A stretch of DNA of 8,614 nt from Burkholderiales bacterium (GCA_019751575.1 JAIENF010000067.1:1-8614); one strand, 5' to 3'. Numbered from the stretch's first letter, positions 1 through 7,490 are shown. Translations and numbers: made by a program. The notes: generated from the sequence alone by a model not told the origin.

Positions 1-2
1 AG

Positions 3-476
3 CTGAAGCGCGGCCAGTTCCTGTCGCTCACCGATGAAGAGGTCGGTGCGATCCAGGCCCGCATCGAACGCGACATGGACAACGCGTCGGAGACCGTGGC
101 GGCAGCGTCCCCCCGGCCGCAGGACCGTGCCCGCGTGCGCCGTGCGTCCGACGACCTGCCGCCGCTGGGCGTGCCCGAGGGGCGTCCGGGACGCAAGCGC
201 CTCGACCGTCGTGCGGCGGCCGCGCCAGGCGCTGGCGGCCGGCCTTCATCGTCTTCCCAGGGCCGGGCCACCCCGGTGCGGGGCGCGGGCAGGAAGACGC
301 CCCGGGCGGGCGGGCAGGCACAGGGGGCGGGGCCGGATCGGGCCGGTGCCCCGAGGCGCCCCGGTGCTAAGTCGCGCGCGGGCGCTTCCGCCCGGGCGCC
401 TGATCCTTCGGCACGAGGTCCTCGCGCGCCAGCAGGCAGACCGAAGACACCGGCGCGGTCGTCTCGATCCAGGTGA
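3..476 (+). CDS. C-terminal end of a probable RluB/RsuA-family rRNA pseudouridine synthase (5' partial)
   Basis: Only the last 157 codons lie in the window; the frame is open from the left edge to a TGA at 474-476. The first ~34 residues look like a folded domain end (LKRGQFLSLTDEEVGAI, then an acidic/basic helix). The LKRGxxxxLTxEEV pattern resembles the end of the catalytic domain of RluB/RsuA-type enzymes, which isomerise uridine in rRNA. The remaining ~120 residues are low-complexity and rich in Arg, Pro, Ala and Gly, as is common for basic tails of RluB in high-GC proteobacteria. No catalytic residue is visible, so the call rests on this short match and the tail style. A DEAD-box helicase tail is the main alternative. 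The gene converges on prmB and overlaps its 3' end by 110 bp. Codon third positions are strongly G/C up to about 230 and less clear afterwards, so the exact end of the tail is uncertain. Confidence 0.5.
   Translation: MKRGQFLSLTDEEVGAIQARIERDMDNASETVAAASPRPQDRARVRRASDDLPPLGVPEGRPGRKRLDRRAAAAPGAGGRPSSSSQGRATPVRGAGRKTPRAGGQAQGAGPDRAGAPRRPGAKSRAGASARAPDPSARGPRAPAGRPKTPARSSRSR
324..362. terminator. GC-rich imperfect hairpin just beyond the prmB stop
   Basis: GGGG at 329-332 plus CCGG at 333-336 can pair with CCGG at 343-346 and CCCC at 349-352, with a 6-base loop and a 2-base bulge. An outer GGGGC at 324-328 can pair with GCCCC at 358-362. The structure begins a few bases past the prmB stop codon when read leftward, where a transcript end is expected between convergent genes. 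There is no T-tract on either strand, and it lies inside the plus-strand reading frame, so termination is only a possibility. Pairings of this kind also arise easily in such GC-rich DNA. Confidence 0.2.
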
Positions 477-1329
477 ACGGAAGCTGCGGGAACGCCGCTT
501 CCAGCGCATCGCGGCTGTTGCCGACTTCCATCAGCAGCTGGCCTCCGGGCGAGAGGTGGCGGGGGGCCTCTGCAAGGATGGTGCGCACGAGGTCGAGGCC
601 GTCCTCGCCACCGGCCAGGGCGCCGGTCGGTTCGTGCAGGTACTCGGCCGGCAGCGCTGCCATCGCGCGCGCGTCCACGTACGGCGGATTGGTCAGGATC
701 AGGTCGTAGCTGCGCGCCTTCAACGGCTGGTACAGGTCGCCTTCGAGCAGCGAAAGCCGGCCGGACAGCGCATAGTCTTCGACGTTGGTCCGGGCGACGG
801 CCAGTGCATCCGGGCTCAGTTCGACGGCATCCACCTGCGCCCCGGGGAAACGCAGTGCGGCGACGATCGCCAGGCAACCCGATCCGGTGCACAGGTCGAG
901 CACCCGCTGCACCCGGTCTTCGTCGATGCCCAGCGGTGCAAGGTCTTCGCGCAGGATCTCGGCGATGTAGGACCGCGGCACGATCACGCGCGGATCGACG
1001 CGGAAACGCAGGTCGCCCAGCCAGGCTTCGCCGGTCAGGTAGGCCGCCGGGACGCGTTCATCTATCCGCCGCCGAAGGACGTCGGCGATCGCCTGTCGCT
1101 CATCGTCGAGCAGGCGTGCATCCAGGAACGGTTCGAGCAGGTCGAGCGGAAGTCCGAGCGTGTGCTGGCACAGGTAGACCGCTTCATCCCATGCCGTTGC
1201 CGTGCCATGGCCGAAGAACACGTCGGCCCTGGTGAAGCGCGTGACCGCGAAGCGGATGAAGTCGCGCAACGTCGACAACTGGCGGACGGCGTCTGCGAAG
1301 GGATCGCGTTCTGCGGGTGTAGGGTCCAT
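367..1329 (-). CDS. prmB: PrmB, ribosomal protein L3 N5-glutamine methyltransferase
   Basis: This 320-residue protein is a class I SAM-dependent methyltransferase of the HemK/PrmB group. PrmB methylates a glutamine side chain of ribosomal protein L3 in the cytoplasm during 50S assembly. The N-terminal part (about 15-90) is the helical substrate-recognition region. R92-x-P-x-x-Y97-x-x-G100 is the family signature before the catalytic domain. DLCTGSGC at 145-152 is the SAM-binding loop, E170 is the usual ribose-binding acid, and NPPY at 214-217 is the catalytic motif that holds the glutamine amide. The N-terminal region and RDFIRFAVTRF at 22-32 favour PrmB over PrmC. The ATG at 1327-1329 was chosen because the family starts about here; upstream codons run into the previous gene. 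AGGCAGG lies 3 bases before it, a weak ribosome site. The last ~15 residues form a basic tail (PGRKRPRAT) beyond the usual end, encoded where the convergent gene overlaps. Confidence 0.93.
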   Translation of the reverse strand: MDPTPAERDPFADAVRQLSTLRDFIRFAVTRFTRADVFFGHGTATAWDEAVYLCQHTLGLPLDLLEPFLDARLLDDERQAIADVLRRRIDERVPAAYLTGEAWLGDLRFRVDPRVIVPRSYIAEILREDLAPLGIDEDRVQRVLDLCTGSGCLAIVAALRFPGAQVDAVELSPDALAVARTNVEDYALSGRLSLLEGDLYQPLKARSYDLILTNPPYVDARAMAALPAEYLHEPTGALAGGEDGLDLVRTILAEAPRHLSPGGQLLMEVGNSRDALEAAFPQLPFTWIETTAPVSSVCLLAREDLVPKDQAPGRKRPRAT

Positions 1330-1361
1330 GGGCCTGCCTGTGGCGCTGCGGGGCGCCGCGT

Positions 1362-2018
1362 TCAGTACAGCTGCGCCTGGATGCGCGCCGGAAGGTCGCG
1401 ATCGTAGGCCACGGCGTCGATCGCACCCCGACTGATGTCGCCGATCATCGTGCCTGCGCTGGGAAGGGCGGAGCGCTCGATGCGCGAGGCCGGGTCCCAG
1501 AGCTTCGATCGCACCAGCGCCTTCGAGCACTGGTAGTAGACGGTCTCCACCGAGACCACCAGCACCGAACGTGGCGGCTTGCCGTCGACCGCGAAGGACG
1601 CCAGCAGGGCCGGGTCGATCGAGATCACCGCGCGACCGTTCACGCGCATCGTCTCGCCGACGCCCTGGACCAGGAACAGCAGCGCGATGCGCGGGTCGGC
1701 CACCAGGTTGCTCAGGCTGTCCACCCGGTTGTTGCCACGGCGGTCGGGCAGCATCAGGGTGTGTTCGTCGATGACGCGGATGAATCCGGCAGCGTCCCCG
1801 CGTGGCGAGTTGTCCAGTCCGCCCGGGCCGCTGGTGGCGATCGAGACGAAGGGCGCAGCCTCGATGAAACGGCGGTAGTGCGGATGGATGTACGACAGTT
1901 CCTTCGCCACCGAGGCCCCCACCGGCTCGCCGTACAGGGCGCGCAGTGCATCGAGGTCACGGATGACGTGCGGGTTTTCGACGGCCGGCGGCGTGGTCGC
2001 TGCAGTATCGGGGCTCAT
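1362..2018 (-). CDS. Pyridoxamine 5'-phosphate oxidase-fold, probably FMN-binding protein
   Basis: The 218-residue protein matches the split-barrel flavin-binding family often annotated as pyridoxamine 5'-phosphate oxidase family, MSMEG_1061/DR2398-like type. Recognisable parts are [19 protein letters not shown] (57-75), [16 protein letters not shown] (90-105), [23 protein letters not shown] (108-130) and [18 protein letters not shown] (157-174). In the family such segments line the flavin phosphate and ring. It is not a true PdxH: the length and C-terminal region differ, and the physiological substrate of this subfamily is unknown to me. The start ATG shares four bases (ATGA, 2015-2018) with the dapE stop, and AAAGG sits about 11 bases upstream, so coupled translation from dapE is likely. 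prmB follows after 32 bp. A redox or detoxification role is a guess from the fold only; nothing ties it to diaminopimelate chemistry. Confidence 0.85.
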   Translation of the reverse strand: MSPDTAATTPPAVENPHVIRDLDALRALYGEPVGASVAKELSYIHPHYRRFIEAAPFVSIATSGPGGLDNSPRGDAAGFIRVIDEHTLMLPDRRGNNRVDSLSNLVADPRIALLFLVQGVGETMRVNGRAVISIDPALLASFAVDGKPPRSVLVVSVETVYYQCSKALVRSKLWDPASRIERSALPSAGTMIGDISRGAIDAVAYDRDLPARIQAQLY

Positions 2019-3163
2019 CGTGCGAGCAACCTTTCGAGCATGCCTTCATAGATGCCGGCGAGCAGTGCCGGGGTCTCGACCGACACGCGTTCATCGACCG
2101 CGTGGGCCGTCGCGTTGCGTGCACCGAACTCGATCAGCTCGCCGCAGATGTCCTTGATGAACCGGCCGTCCGAGGTGCCGCCGGTGGTGGACACTTCGGG
2201 GGCCATGCCGGTGGCGGCATGGATCGACTCGATCGCGACCTCGACCAGGCGGCCGCGCCCGGTGTGGAACGGCTCGCCGCCGAGCGTCCAGTGCAGGTCG
2301 AACTGCAGCCCGTGCCGGCGCAGGATCGCCTCGAACCGTTCGCGCAGCCCGGCCGCGGTGCTGGTCGGCGCGAAGCGGAAGTTGAACTGGACTTCGACCG
2401 TGCCGGGGATGATGTTCCCGGCGCCGGTGCCGGCATGGATGTTGGATACCTGCCATGCAGTGGGCTGGAAATCCTCGTTGCCGTCGTCCCAGCGCGTCCC
2501 GGCCAACTCCGCGAGCGCCGGCGCCAGCAGGTGCACCGGGTTGGCCGCCAGTTGCGGATAGGCGATATGGCCCTGCTTGCCCTTGACCACGAGCCTGCCG
2601 GACAGCGAGCCCCGGCGGCCGTTCTTCAGCATGTCGCCGACGGCCTCGACCGAAGTCGGTTCGCCGATGACGCAGTAGTCGAGCCGTTCGCCACGTGCAC
2701 GCAGGTGCTCGACCACGCGCACGGATCCATCCACCGCCGGACCTTCTTCGTCGGAGGTGAGCAGGAAGGCGATCGAGCCGGCCGGATCGGGGTGGCGGGC
2801 CAGGAATCGTTCGCAGGCGACCACCATCGCGGCGATGGCGCACTTCATGTCGCAGGCGCCACGCCCGACGAGTTCGCCATCGACCACGGTCGGCTGGAAC
2901 GGCGGCGTCTGCCACGCGTCCAGCGGACCCGTAGGCACGACGTCGGTGTGTCCCGCGAAGCAGAACAAAGGGCCCGTCGTGCCACGACGCGCCCAGAGGT
3001 TGGTGACCTTGCCCCAGGTCAAGGATTCAACCACGAACCCTGTCGCGGCGAGCCGCGCGGCGAGCAGGTCCTGGCACCCTGCATCGTCGGGGGTTACCGA
3101 GGCGCGGGCGATCAGGTCGCGGGAGAGTTCGAGCGCGGGATCCACCACTGCTGCCTGCTTCAT
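2015..3163 (-). CDS. dapE: DapE, succinyl-diaminopimelate desuccinylase
   Basis: This 382-residue M20-family zinc amidohydrolase cleaves N-succinyl-LL-2,6-diaminopimelate to succinate and LL-diaminopimelate, the step before DapF in meso-diaminopimelate and lysine synthesis. It acts in the cytoplasm as a dimer with two zinc ions. All expected metal and catalytic residues are present: H72 in GHTDVVP, D105 in GRGACDMK, E139 and E140 in SDEEGPA, E168 in IGEPTS, and H354 near the C-terminus. They sit at the spacing known for Haemophilus DapE with a constant offset of five. The lid/dimerisation domain spans about 180-290 ([10 protein letters not shown], then [14 protein letters not shown]). The ATG at 3161-3163 gives the normal family N-terminus. 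It overlaps the pilU stop as ATGA and has no clear Shine-Dalgarno, which suggests translation by reinitiation after pilU. The frame extends upstream without a stop, but that part is a shadow of pilU. Confidence 0.97.
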   Translation of the reverse strand: MKQAAVVDPALELSRDLIARASVTPDDAGCQDLLAARLAATGFVVESLTWGKVTNLWARRGTTGPLFCFAGHTDVVPTGPLDAWQTPPFQPTVVDGELVGRGACDMKCAIAAMVVACERFLARHPDPAGSIAFLLTSDEEGPAVDGSVRVVEHLRARGERLDYCVIGEPTSVEAVGDMLKNGRRGSLSGRLVVKGKQGHIAYPQLAANPVHLLAPALAELAGTRWDDGNEDFQPTAWQVSNIHAGTGAGNIIPGTVEVQFNFRFAPTSTAAGLRERFEAILRRHGLQFDLHWTLGGEPFHTGRGRLVEVAIESIHAATGMAPEVSTTGGTSDGRFIKDICGELIEFGARNATAHAVDERVSVETPALLAGIYEGMLERLLAR

Positions 3164-4362
3164 ACGACGTCCATGTTGAACTTGAAGCTGCCGAGGTCGG
3201 AACCCTCGGTGCGGGCAGGCACCTTCGAAGGTGCCCCTGCGGCAGCGCGCGCAGCCGGCGCGGCGATCGGCTGCGTGATGTCCAGGCCCGGGCTGGCCGC
3301 CTGGCCGCGCGAGTTGTTGATCAGCCAGGCGAGGTTGGTCGGCGAATCGGAGTTGGCCAGCGCCTCTTCCTGCGAGACCAGCCCGGAGGAGAACAGCTTG
3401 AACAGCGAGCGCTCGAAGGTCTGCGACCCGGGCGACATGCTCTGTTCCATCATGTCGCGGATCTGGTCGAACTCGCCTTTCTTGATGAGTTCCTGGATCG
3501 ACATGGTATTCAGCAGCGCTTCGACGGCCGGCACCTGCGTACCGTCCTTCGCCTTCAGCAGGCGCTGCGACACCACGGCCCTCAACGTCATCGACAGGTC
3601 CATCAGCAGCGAGGCGCGCGACTCGTGCGGGAAGAAGGTCACGATCCGGTTCAGCGCGTGGTAGCTGTTGTTGGCATGCAGCGTCGAGATGCACAGGTGG
3701 CCGGTCTGCGCATAGGTGATGGCATGCTCCAGCGTCTGCCGGTCGCGGATCTCGCCGATCATCAGCACGTCGGGTGCTTCCCGCATGGCACTGACCAGCG
3801 CATGGCCGTACGAATGCGTATCCATCCCCACTTCGCGCTGGTTGATGATGCTTTTCTTGTGGGTGAAGTTGTACTCGATCGGGTCTTCGATGGTGAGGAT
3901 ATGGCCGCCGCGCGACTGGTTGCGGTAGTCGATCATCGCCGCCAGCGTGCTCGACTTGCCTGACCCGGTCGAGCCCACGATCAGCACCAGCCCGCGTTTC
4001 TCGAGGATCAGTTCCCCGATGGAGGCTGGCAGCCGCAGGTCGGCGATCGTGGGGATCCGGTTCTTGACGTGGCGGATGACCATGCCGACCGCGCCGCGCT
4101 GCTGGAACACGTTGACCCTGAAGCTGCCGACCTCGGGCACGCTGTAGGAGAAGTTCATTTCGAGCATCTGCTCGAACGCCTTGACCTGGGCCTCGGTCAT
4201 GATCTCCCAGGCGACCTTGCGCACCGTCGCGGCGTCGAGCACCTGGGTGTTGATCGGCATCACGTTGCCGCCGATCTTGATGCAGATCGGCGCCCCCGCC
4301 GTGAAGAACAGGTCCGATGCCTGTTTCTCGGCCATCAGGTGGAACAGCGGGGTCAGGAACAT
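3160..4362 (-). CDS. pilU: PilU, type IV pilus retraction/twitching-motility ATPase
   Basis: The 400-residue protein is a PilT/PilU-type hexameric secretion ATPase that acts at the cytoplasmic base of the type IV pilus; PilU assists PilT in pilus retraction. The N-terminal PAS-like domain covers about 1-105 ([15 protein letters not shown]). The RecA-like core holds Walker A GSTGSGKS (130-137), the Asp box ILTIEDPIE (155-163), [10 protein letters not shown] (173-182), Walker [10 protein letters not shown] with catalytic E204, and the His box [12 protein letters not shown] (221-232). [10 protein letters not shown], the Walker B context and the LMDLS stretch read like PilU rather than PilT. Residues ~350-400 form an Ala/Pro-rich linker ending in [10 protein letters not shown]. 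The start ATG fits the family N-terminus; GAGG lies about 11 bases upstream, a weak site. The gene overlaps dapE by four bases and follows an unknown gene after 70 bp. No pilT is visible in the window. Confidence 0.93.
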   Translation of the reverse strand: MFLTPLFHLMAEKQASDLFFTAGAPICIKIGGNVMPINTQVLDAATVRKVAWEIMTEAQVKAFEQMLEMNFSYSVPEVGSFRVNVFQQRGAVGMVIRHVKNRIPTIADLRLPASIGELILEKRGLVLIVGSTGSGKSSTLAAMIDYRNQSRGGHILTIEDPIEYNFTHKKSIINQREVGMDTHSYGHALVSAMREAPDVLMIGEIRDRQTLEHAITYAQTGHLCISTLHANNSYHALNRIVTFFPHESRASLLMDLSMTLRAVVSQRLLKAKDGTQVPAVEALLNTMSIQELIKKGEFDQIRDMMEQSMSPGSQTFERSLFKLFSSGLVSQEEALANSDSPTNLAWLINNSRGQAASPGLDITQPIAAPAARAAAGAPSKVPARTEGSDLGSFKFNMDVV

Positions 4363-4432
4363 CGCCGCGGGAGCCTCGGGTTCATGGCCGCCGAGATGGG
4401 CGGTCGGTACGGGACGGGTTGCCGCCGGTAGG

Positions 4433-5230
4433 TCAGTCTGCCTTGCGCTTGAGCAGGGACTTCAGGCTTCCGAAAAGCGACTTCGGTGCGACGTCTTCGG
4501 CCGGCGGCTCTGCCATCGGTTGTTCGGGTTCGAGTTCCTCCCGCACGGGGCGGATGCGCGCCGCCGTGCGTACCGGCTGCTGGTGCTTCCCCATCGAACG
4601 GAAATGGTTCGGCTTGCCGATCAGCAGTTTCGCCATTTCCTCGATGAGCGGGGTGTCGACTTCGTCGATCTCGAAGGTGTAGGTCACTTCGCCGAGCTTC
4701 TCGAGGTTGCGCGTGACGATCAGGATGTGCCCGCGGTCGGGCACGCCGGTGATCGAGATCGATACCGGCACCTCGGGTTCCACGGTGAACGAGCCGCTCT
4801 GGACGTAGCCGCGCTCGCTGCGGTACTCGCGCAGGTCGAACTTCAGCGAATTGCTCCACAGGAACTCGCGCATCCGGGTGACCAGTACTTCAGCATCCTT
4901 CTCGAACCGGAGCTTTTCCGTGCCGACGCAGCGCGTGCGCAGCAGGACTTCCTCGAAGTAGTCGACATAGTCGATCGACTTGCGCTTCGCGGAAATCGCG
5001 TAGTCGGCCTGCCGGAGGTCTTCCAGGACACTCGAAGGCTCGATGTAGAAGTAGCGGATGACCTCGGGCCGGATCGTGTTCAGGGAATTGACCAGCTCGT
5101 TCAGATGCTGATAGATGCCCTTCAACCGTTCGTGGATCTCGCGGAAGTAGTGATCGTGCAGCGCTGAACCGGACTGTTGCCGCTTGCGCAGCACTTCAGC
5201 CTGGTTCTTGAGGTCGTCGAGCAGCGACAT
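4433..5230 (-). CDS. Uncharacterised 265-residue protein upstream of pilU
   Basis: I do not recognise a named family. The protein is soluble, with no signal peptide or membrane segment. Residues 1-60 are charged and helical (LLDDLKNQAEVLRKRQQ), likely a coiled coil or bundle. Residues 60-210 look like a compact alpha/beta domain with alternating strands (GSFTVEPEVPVSISITGV, RGHILIVTRN, GEVTYTFEIDE) and end in MAKLLIGKPNHF. Residues 211-248 are a Pro/Glu-rich linker. The last 15 residues (KSLFGSLKSLLKRKAD) form a short basic amphipathic helix that could bind membrane or a partner. I recall similar unannotated betaproteobacterial proteins with an N-terminal coil and a C-terminal IGxPxxF segment, but could not check this. 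Codon use resembles the neighbours, so it looks native and real. The ATG at 5228-5230 lacks a purine-rich ribosome site; the 17 bases before it are pyrimidine-rich. A candidate promoter lies in the 118-bp gap upstream, and pilU follows after 70 bp, so a role with PilU is possible but unproven. Confidence 0.85.
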   Translation of the reverse strand: MSLLDDLKNQAEVLRKRQQSGSALHDHYFREIHERLKGIYQHLNELVNSLNTIRPEVIRYFYIEPSSVLEDLRQADYAISAKRKSIDYVDYFEEVLLRTRCVGTEKLRFEKDAEVLVTRMREFLWSNSLKFDLREYRSERGYVQSGSFTVEPEVPVSISITGVPDRGHILIVTRNLEKLGEVTYTFEIDEVDTPLIEEMAKLLIGKPNHFRSMGKHQQPVRTAARIRPVREELEPEQPMAEPPAEDVAPKSLFGSLKSLLKRKAD

Positions 5231-5266
5231 GCAGGGGAGGCCGGGACAAAGGTTGTGATCGACGGG

Positions 5267-5294
5267 ATTGTGCCAACACCCGTCGGGTTTGCAA
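5267..5294 (-). promoter_or_regulatory. Candidate sigma-70-like promoter for the unknown gene and pilU
   Basis: On the minus strand, TTGCAA (5289-5294) and CACAAT (5267-5272) are separated by 16 bases. Each matches four of six consensus bases. The patch is the most AT-rich part of the gap and would start a transcript around 5260, about 30 bases before the ATG. This is a modest match. Read-through from dapD is equally possible because no convincing terminator follows dapD. Confidence 0.35.
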
Positions 5295-5307
5295 AGCGAA
5301 CTGCAAA
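5288..5307. promoter_or_regulatory. Dyad TTTGCA-N8-TGCAAA, possible operator
   Basis: TTTGCA at 5288-5293 and TGCAAA at 5302-5307 form a perfect 6+6 inverted repeat with an 8-base spacer. It covers the proposed -35 element of the minus-strand promoter. Directly beside it, 5278-5288 (ACCCGTCGGGT) is a second short dyad lying in the -35/-10 spacer. The geometry suits a dimeric regulator, but the binding protein is unknown and chance is not excluded. Confidence 0.3.
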
Positions 5308-5348
5308 TTTCGTGCCGATCGCGCGTGCTGCGCGCCTGGCCGCCGGTT

Positions 5349-6173
5349 TCAGACGCCGCGCAACAGTTCGTTGATGCTGGTCTTGGCTCGTGTCTGGGCG
5401 TCCACGCGCTTCACGATCACCGCACAGTAGAGGCTGTGGCTGCCGTCCGGGGCCGGCAACGAGCCGGGAACGACGACCGAGCCTGCCGGAATTCGGCCAT
5501 AAGTGACACTCTTCGTCTCGCGGTCGAAGATCCGGGTGCTCTGGCTGATGAACACGCCCATCGACAGGACCGACCCTTCCTCGACGATCACGCCCTCGAC
5601 CACCTCGGAGCGGGCGCCGATGAAGCAGTTGTCTTCGATGATCGTCGGATTGGCCTGCAGGGGTTCGAGTACGCCACCGATGCCGACCCCGCCGGACAGG
5701 TGCACGTTGCGGCCGATCTGGGCGCATGAACCGACGGTCGCCCAGGTATCCACCATCGTGCCGTCGCCGACATAGGCGCCGATGTTCACGAAGGACGGCA
5801 TCACCACCACGTTCTTCCCGAGGAAGGCGCCGCGCCGGACCGTCGCGGCCGGCACCACCCGGAAGCCGCCGTCGGCGAAGGCTTTTGCATCGTAGCCCGC
5901 GAACTTGGAATCGACCTTGTCATAGAACTTCATCGCGCCGGCATCCAGCATGACATTGTCCTGCAGCCGGAAGGACAGCAGCACGGCCTTTTTCACCCAC
6001 TGGTGGACGACCCAGTCACCGGAGGCCTTGTCCGCCACGCGCAGCGTGCCGCTGTCCAGGCCGGCCAGCACCTCGTCCACCGCGTCGGCGACCTTCCGGT
6101 CGGAACCGGGCGACAGTTCGGTGCGGCGTTCCCAGGCGGCTTCGATCAGGGTCTGCAATTCGGCGTTCGACAT
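5349..6173 (-). CDS. dapD: DapD, tetrahydrodipicolinate N-succinyltransferase
   Basis: At 274 residues this has the same length as the E. coli enzyme. It transfers succinyl from succinyl-CoA to tetrahydrodipicolinate, the committing step of the succinylase branch of diaminopimelate synthesis, as a cytoplasmic trimer. The N-terminal helical domain covers about 1-95. A left-handed beta-helix of hexapeptide repeats spans ~105-235 ([20 protein letters not shown], then [18 protein letters not shown]). D142 and E190 are at the positions equivalent to the acid residues proposed as catalytic in mycobacterial Dap[21 protein letters not shown] (167-186) is a near-invariant family stretch. The ATG at 6171-6173 is preceded by GGAG with seven bases of spacing, the clearest ribosome site in the window. 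dapC ends 36 bp upstream, so the two are almost certainly co-transcribed. A 118-bp gap follows before the unknown gene. Confidence 0.98.
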   Translation of the reverse strand: MSNAELQTLIEAAWERRTELSPGSDRKVADAVDEVLAGLDSGTLRVADKASGDWVVHQWVKKAVLLSFRLQDNVMLDAGAMKFYDKVDSKFAGYDAKAFADGGFRVVPAATVRRGAFLGKNVVVMPSFVNIGAYVGDGTMVDTWATVGSCAQIGRNVHLSGGVGIGGVLEPLQANPTIIEDNCFIGARSEVVEGVIVEEGSVLSMGVFISQSTRIFDRETKSVTYGRIPAGSVVVPGSLPAPDGSHSLYCAVIVKRVDAQTRAKTSINELLRGV

Positions 6174-6209
6174 CGTGGGGCTCCGGGGTATCGGTTGTCT
6201 GTAAACGGG

Positions 6210-7433
6210 TCAGGGGTGGGCGGATGCAGGCGACCGGCTGCGCACGAACGCTGCCAGGCGGGTGGCGGCCTCGACGCATTCCTGCACCGGCGCGACCAGC
6301 GCTGCGCGTACCCGTCCGATGCCGGGATTCACGCCATGGGCCTCGCGCGCAAGGTAGCTGCCGGGCAGCACGGTCACTGCCTGCTCGCGGTAGAGGTCGC
6401 GCGCGAATGCGGTGTCGGACCCCGGTGTCTCGAGCCACAGGTAGAAGCCGCCGTCGGGACGCTGCACCGGCATCGCGGGAGCCAGCACCTCGATCACCGC
6501 CGCGAACTTCTCCCGGTAAAGGCGCCGGTTCTCGACGACATGTGCCTCGTCCGTCCAGGCGGACACGCTGGCCGCCTGCACCGTGGGGCTCATCGCGCAA
6601 CCGTGGTAGGTCCGGTAGAGCAGGAAGCGTTCGATGATCGCCGCATCGCCGGCGACCAGCCCGGACCGCATGCCCGGGCAGTTCGAGCGTTTCGACAGGC
6701 TGCCGAGCACGACCAGCCGCGGGAAACCGCTGCGTCCGAGCGCCTGCGCGGCGCCGAGCCCGCCGAGCGGCGGCGCGGCATCGTCGAAGAAGATCTCCGA
6801 GTAGCACTCGTCGGACACGATCACGAAGCCATGGCGGTCGGACAGGGCAAACAGTGCACGCCAGTCTTCCAGCGTCAGCACCGCGCCGGCCGGGTTGCCG
6901 GGCGAGCAGACGAACAGCAGTTGGGTACGGCTCCAGGTTTCATCCGTCAGCTCGGCGAGATCCAGCCGGAAGCCGTTGTCCTGCGTCTGGTTCAGGAAGG
7001 CGGGGCGGGCACCGGCCAGCAGCGTCGCACCCTCGTAGATCTGGTAGAACGGATTGGGCGAGACCACGACCGGGTCCGGCCGGGTGCGATCCACCACGGT
7101 CTGGGCGATCGCGAACAGTGCCTCGCGCGAGCCGTTCACCGGCAACACCTGGGTCTTCCAGTCCAGCCCGGTCAGGCCGTGGCGCATCACCAGCCAGTCA
7201 GCCATCGATCGGCGCAGCGTCTCCGACCCGGCCGTACCGGGATAGGACGCCAGCCCGTCCAGGTTGTCGCAGATCGCCTGGCGGATGCGTTCAGGCGTCG
7301 GATGCTTCGGCTCGCCGATGCCCAGGCTGATCGGGCGCAGCGCCGCGTTCGGCACCACGCGGTCGAACAGGCTGGCCAGTCGCTGGAACGGGTACGGTTG
7401 GAGCAGGTCCAGGTCGGGATTCAAGTAGGGCAT
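6210..7433 (-). CDS. dapC: DapC, N-succinyldiaminopimelate aminotransferase
   Basis: The 407-residue fold-type I PLP aminotransferase most resembles the DapC described from Bordetella, which uses glutamate to aminate N-succinyl-2-amino-6-oxopimelate between the DapD and DapE steps. Evidence: N-terminus LNPDLDLLQPYPFQRL, ISLGIGEPKHPTPE (35-48), SPGNPAG (177-183) with N180, D208 and Y211 in VSDECYSEI, the PLP lysine K248 in SLSKRSNCPGMR with phosphate-binding R256, and R374/R376 in GRVRAALVAP as the likely carboxylate-binding arginine. Many organisms use ArgD for this reaction; a separate gene immediately before dapD supports the DapC assignment. The ATG at 7431-7433 gives the family N-terminus; further upstream codons are read-through of the intergenic region and a shadow of the preceding gene. 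No Shine-Dalgarno is visible (the 16 bases before ATG are G/C only apart from one A). A TATAAT box lies 52 bases upstream. Confidence 0.95.
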   Translation of the reverse strand: MPYLNPDLDLLQPYPFQRLASLFDRVVPNAALRPISLGIGEPKHPTPERIRQAICDNLDGLASYPGTAGSETLRRSMADWLVMRHGLTGLDWKTQVLPVNGSREALFAIAQTVVDRTRPDPVVVSPNPFYQIYEGATLLAGARPAFLNQTQDNGFRLDLAELTDETWSRTQLLFVCSPGNPAGAVLTLEDWRALFALSDRHGFVIVSDECYSEIFFDDAAPPLGGLGAAQALGRSGFPRLVVLGSLSKRSNCPGMRSGLVAGDAAIIERFLLYRTYHGCAMSPTVQAASVSAWTDEAHVVENRRLYREKFAAVIEVLAPAMPVQRPDGGFYLWLETPGSDTAFARDLYREQAVTVLPGSYLAREAHGVNPGIGRVRAALVAPVQECVEAATRLAAFVRSRSPASAHP

Positions 7434-7454
7434 TGGCCGGGCGGCCGCCGGTGC

Positions 7455-7466
7455 GGTCGCGCGACC
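7455..7466. promoter_or_regulatory. 12-bp perfect palindrome in the dapC leader
   Basis: GGTCGCGCGACC at 7455-7466 is a perfect palindrome in the untranslated stretch between the TATAAT box and the dapC start. It would lie some 10-25 bases into the transcript, as an operator or a leader hairpin. A 12-base palindrome of G/C-rich composition is not rare in this genome, so confidence is low. Confidence 0.2.
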
Positions 7467-7484
7467 CGGAAGGGGCGAGGCCGG

Positions 7485-7490
7485 ATTATA
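7485..7490 (-). promoter_or_regulatory. Perfect -10 box (TATAAT) upstream of dapC
   Basis: The minus strand reads TATAAT at 7490 down to 7485, inside the 94-bp gap between the PilZ-like gene and dapC. It predicts a start near 7478 and a 45-base leader. No good -35 is seen: at 17-bp spacing the hexamer is CGGTTT, and TTGCCG sits too close (13 bp). An exact TATAAT in this GC-rich, noncoding context makes a promoter for dapC-dapD credible, possibly needing an activator. Confidence 0.5.

Noticed and set aside
34..1407. 457-codon open frame on the plus strand
   Set aside because: It is antisense to prmB, has a shadow-type Arg/Pro/Gly/Cys-rich composition and no family resemblance. Long antisense frames are expected opposite GC-rich genes.
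2102..3664. 520-codon open frame on the plus strand
   Set aside because: It is opposite dapE and the 3' part of pilU, which are both certain from catalytic motifs. It shows no recognisable domain.
4181..5167. 328-codon open frame on the plus strand
   Set aside because: It is opposite the unknown gene and the start of pilU. The minus-strand reading has proper domain-like composition and a PilU neighbour; this one does not.
5231..5348. Sigma-54 promoter suggested by TGGCAC on the minus strand
   Set aside because: The -12 element (TTGC at the correct distance) is absent; CGTCG occupies that position.
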